DNA of 6,066 nt from an uncultured Rhodanobacter sp. (lineage in GTDB: Bacteria > Pseudomonadota > Gammaproteobacteria > Xanthomonadales > Rhodanobacteraceae): the NCBI GenBank assembly GCA_903827735.1, contig CAIKJM010000208.1, forward strand, positions 1 through 6,066. Direction: 5' to 3'. Shown piece after piece: positions 5,066 through 6,066 of this stretch. Within the stretch, counting starts at the first letter, position 1, and every line of letters starts with the position of its first letter. A program made the position numbers and the translations under genes. Under the pieces are notes generated by a model. That model did not search any database, was not told where the DNA came from, and saw only the letters and a list, made by a program, of their open reading frames with translations.

Positions 5066-6066
5066 ATGGCAGATCTCGCCAAAGAAATCATTCGCGTCAA
5101 TATCGAAGACGAGATGCGCCAGAGTTACCTCGATTACGCCATGAGCGTGATCGTGGGCCGCGCGCTCCCCGATGTCCGCGATGGTCTCAAGCCGGTACAC
5201 CGTCGCGTGCTGTTCGCGATGAGCGAACTGGGCAACGTCTGGAACAAGCCCTACAAGAAATCGGCCCGCGTGGTCGGTGACGTGATCGGTAAATACCATC
5301 CGCACGGCGACGCGTCGGTCTACGACGCCATCGTGCGCATGGCGCAGCCTTTTTCGCTGCGCTATCTGCTGGTCGATGGTCAGGGCAACTTCGGTTCGGT
5401 CGATGGCGACAACGCGGCGGCGATGCGTTACACCGAAGTGCGCATGTCCCGCCTCACGCACGAGCTGCTGGCGGATATCGACAAGGAAACCGTCGACTTC
5501 GGTCCCAACTACGACGAGAGCGAGCACGAGCCGCTGGTGCTGCCGGCACGCGTGCCGAACCTGCTGATCAACGGTTCGGCCGGCATCGCGGTCGGCATGG
5601 CGACCAATATTCCGCCGCATAACCTCAACGAGGTGATTGCGGCGACGCTAGCGCTGATCGAGGATCCGTCGCTGGGCGTCGAGGACCTGATGCAGCATAT
5701 TCCAGGGCCGGACTTTCCGACCCACGGCATCATCAACGGGTCGTCCGGCATCATCGAGGCCTATCGTACGGGCCGCGGCCGCATTCTGGTGCGCGCTCGT
5801 GCCGAAGTGGAAACCGAGGCTAACGGTCGCGAAACCATCATCATTCACGAGCTGCCTTATCAGGTGAACAAGGCGCGGCTGATTGAAAAGATCGCCGAGC
5901 TGGTCAAGGAGAAGAAGCTCGAAGGCATCAGCGAGCTGCGCGACGAATCCGACAAGGACGGCATGCGCGTGGTGATCGAGATTCGCCGCGATGCGATGGG
6001 CGACGTGGTGCTCAACAACCTGTTCCAGCAGACCCAGCTGCAGGTCACCTTCGGCATCAACATGGT
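5066..6066 (+). CDS. gyrA: DNA gyrase subunit A, N-terminal 333 residues, 3' end outside window
   Basis: GyrA is the breakage-reunion subunit of DNA gyrase (A2B2), which introduces negative supercoils into DNA with ATP hydrolysed by GyrB. The visible part covers the winged-helix catalytic region and the start of the tower domain. Typical segments are SYLDYAMSVIVGRALPDVRDG (20-40), KPVHRRVLFAM (42-52), KYHPHGDASVYD (76-87) and AAAMRYTEVRM (117-127), with catalytic Arg121-Tyr122 at nt 5426-5431. NGSAGIAVGMATNIPPHN (169-186) carries the conserved Ile174. Numbering matches E. coli GyrA without gaps through this region. In the quinolone-resistance region, position 83 is Ala (codon 5312-5314) instead of the Ser of E. 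coli, position 84 is Ser and Asp87 is kept. The start is fixed by AGGAAAG 7 nt upstream. The gene is intact to the window edge. It is preceded by an unusual leader with a terminator hairpin. Confidence 0.98.
   Translation, partial: MADLAKEIIRVNIEDEMRQSYLDYAMSVIVGRALPDVRDGLKPVHRRVLFAMSELGNVWNKPYKKSARVVGDVIGKYHPHGDASVYDAIVRMAQPFSLRYLLVDGQGNFGSVDGDNAAAMRYTEVRMSRLTHELLADIDKETVDFGPNYDESEHEPLVLPARVPNLLINGSAGIAVGMATNIPPHNLNEVIAATLALIEDPSLGVEDLMQHIPGPDFPTHGIINGSSGIIEAYRTGRGRILVRARAEVETEANGRETIIIHELPYQVNKARLIEKIAELVKEKKLEGISELRDESDKDGMRVVIEIRRDAMGDVVLNNLFQQTQLQVTFGINM

Noticed and set aside
4946..5620. Minus-strand open frame of 224 codons across the gyrA leader and gyrA
   Set aside because: It is antisense to gyrA, rich in His, Arg and Val as expected from the complement of a conserved gene, and its end lies in the inverted-repeat region without gene-like signals.

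Overview
The window is a GC-rich, gene-dense stretch of a bacterial chromosome. Every real gene is on the + strand, and there is no sign of mobile elements, CRISPR arrays, tRNA or rRNA. The order is pnp (3' part), phaE, phaC, a small PspC-domain gene, mtnA, a GtrA-family gene, then gyrA (5' part). The protein sequences and the mix of housekeeping genes with a class III PHA synthase suggest a gammaproteobacterium, probably of the Xanthomonadales (Xanthomonadaceae/Rhodanobacteraceae). That placement is inferred from recognition, not from a search.

Layout. Bases 1-851 hold the C-terminal part of polynucleotide phosphorylase (end of the second RNase PH domain, KH, S1), closed by a strong intrinsic terminator at 877-908. 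Bases 955-3201 hold phaE and phaC, the two subunits of a class III polyhydroxyalkanoate synthase. They are 9 nt apart, and the phaC ribosome binding site touches the phaE stop codon. A 63-residue PspC-domain membrane protein follows 23 nt later (3225-3416). After an 84-nt gap comes mtnA (3501-4520), the methylthioribose-1-phosphate isomerase of methionine salvage, whose last 7 nt overlap a four-helix GtrA-family membrane protein (4514-4927). A 138-nt intergenic region then leads to gyrA (5066 to the window edge).

How the parts work together. PhaE and PhaC form one enzyme that polymerises hydroxyacyl-CoA into storage granules; the catalytic Cys149, Asp302 and His331 are all present. PhaE carries a 64-residue Lys/Arg/Ala-rich tail with no acidic residue, resembling histone H1 or the PhaF phasin tail, which may let granules contact the nucleoid. 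MtnA and the GtrA protein are probably translationally coupled, though no functional link is obvious. PNPase and gyrase are ordinary housekeeping genes.

Most of the window is conventional. The best candidate for something not yet described is the gyrA leader. A complete intrinsic terminator (5000-5044) ends only 21 nt before the gyrA start codon, and those 21 nt contain the ribosome binding site and no visible promoter. gyrA transcription therefore seems to have to read through a terminator, as in an attenuator. A perfect AT-rich inverted repeat (4934-4961) lies just upstream and overlaps the likely -35 region. GyrA also has Ala at position 83 of the quinolone pocket, where quinolone-sensitive enzymes usually have Ser.
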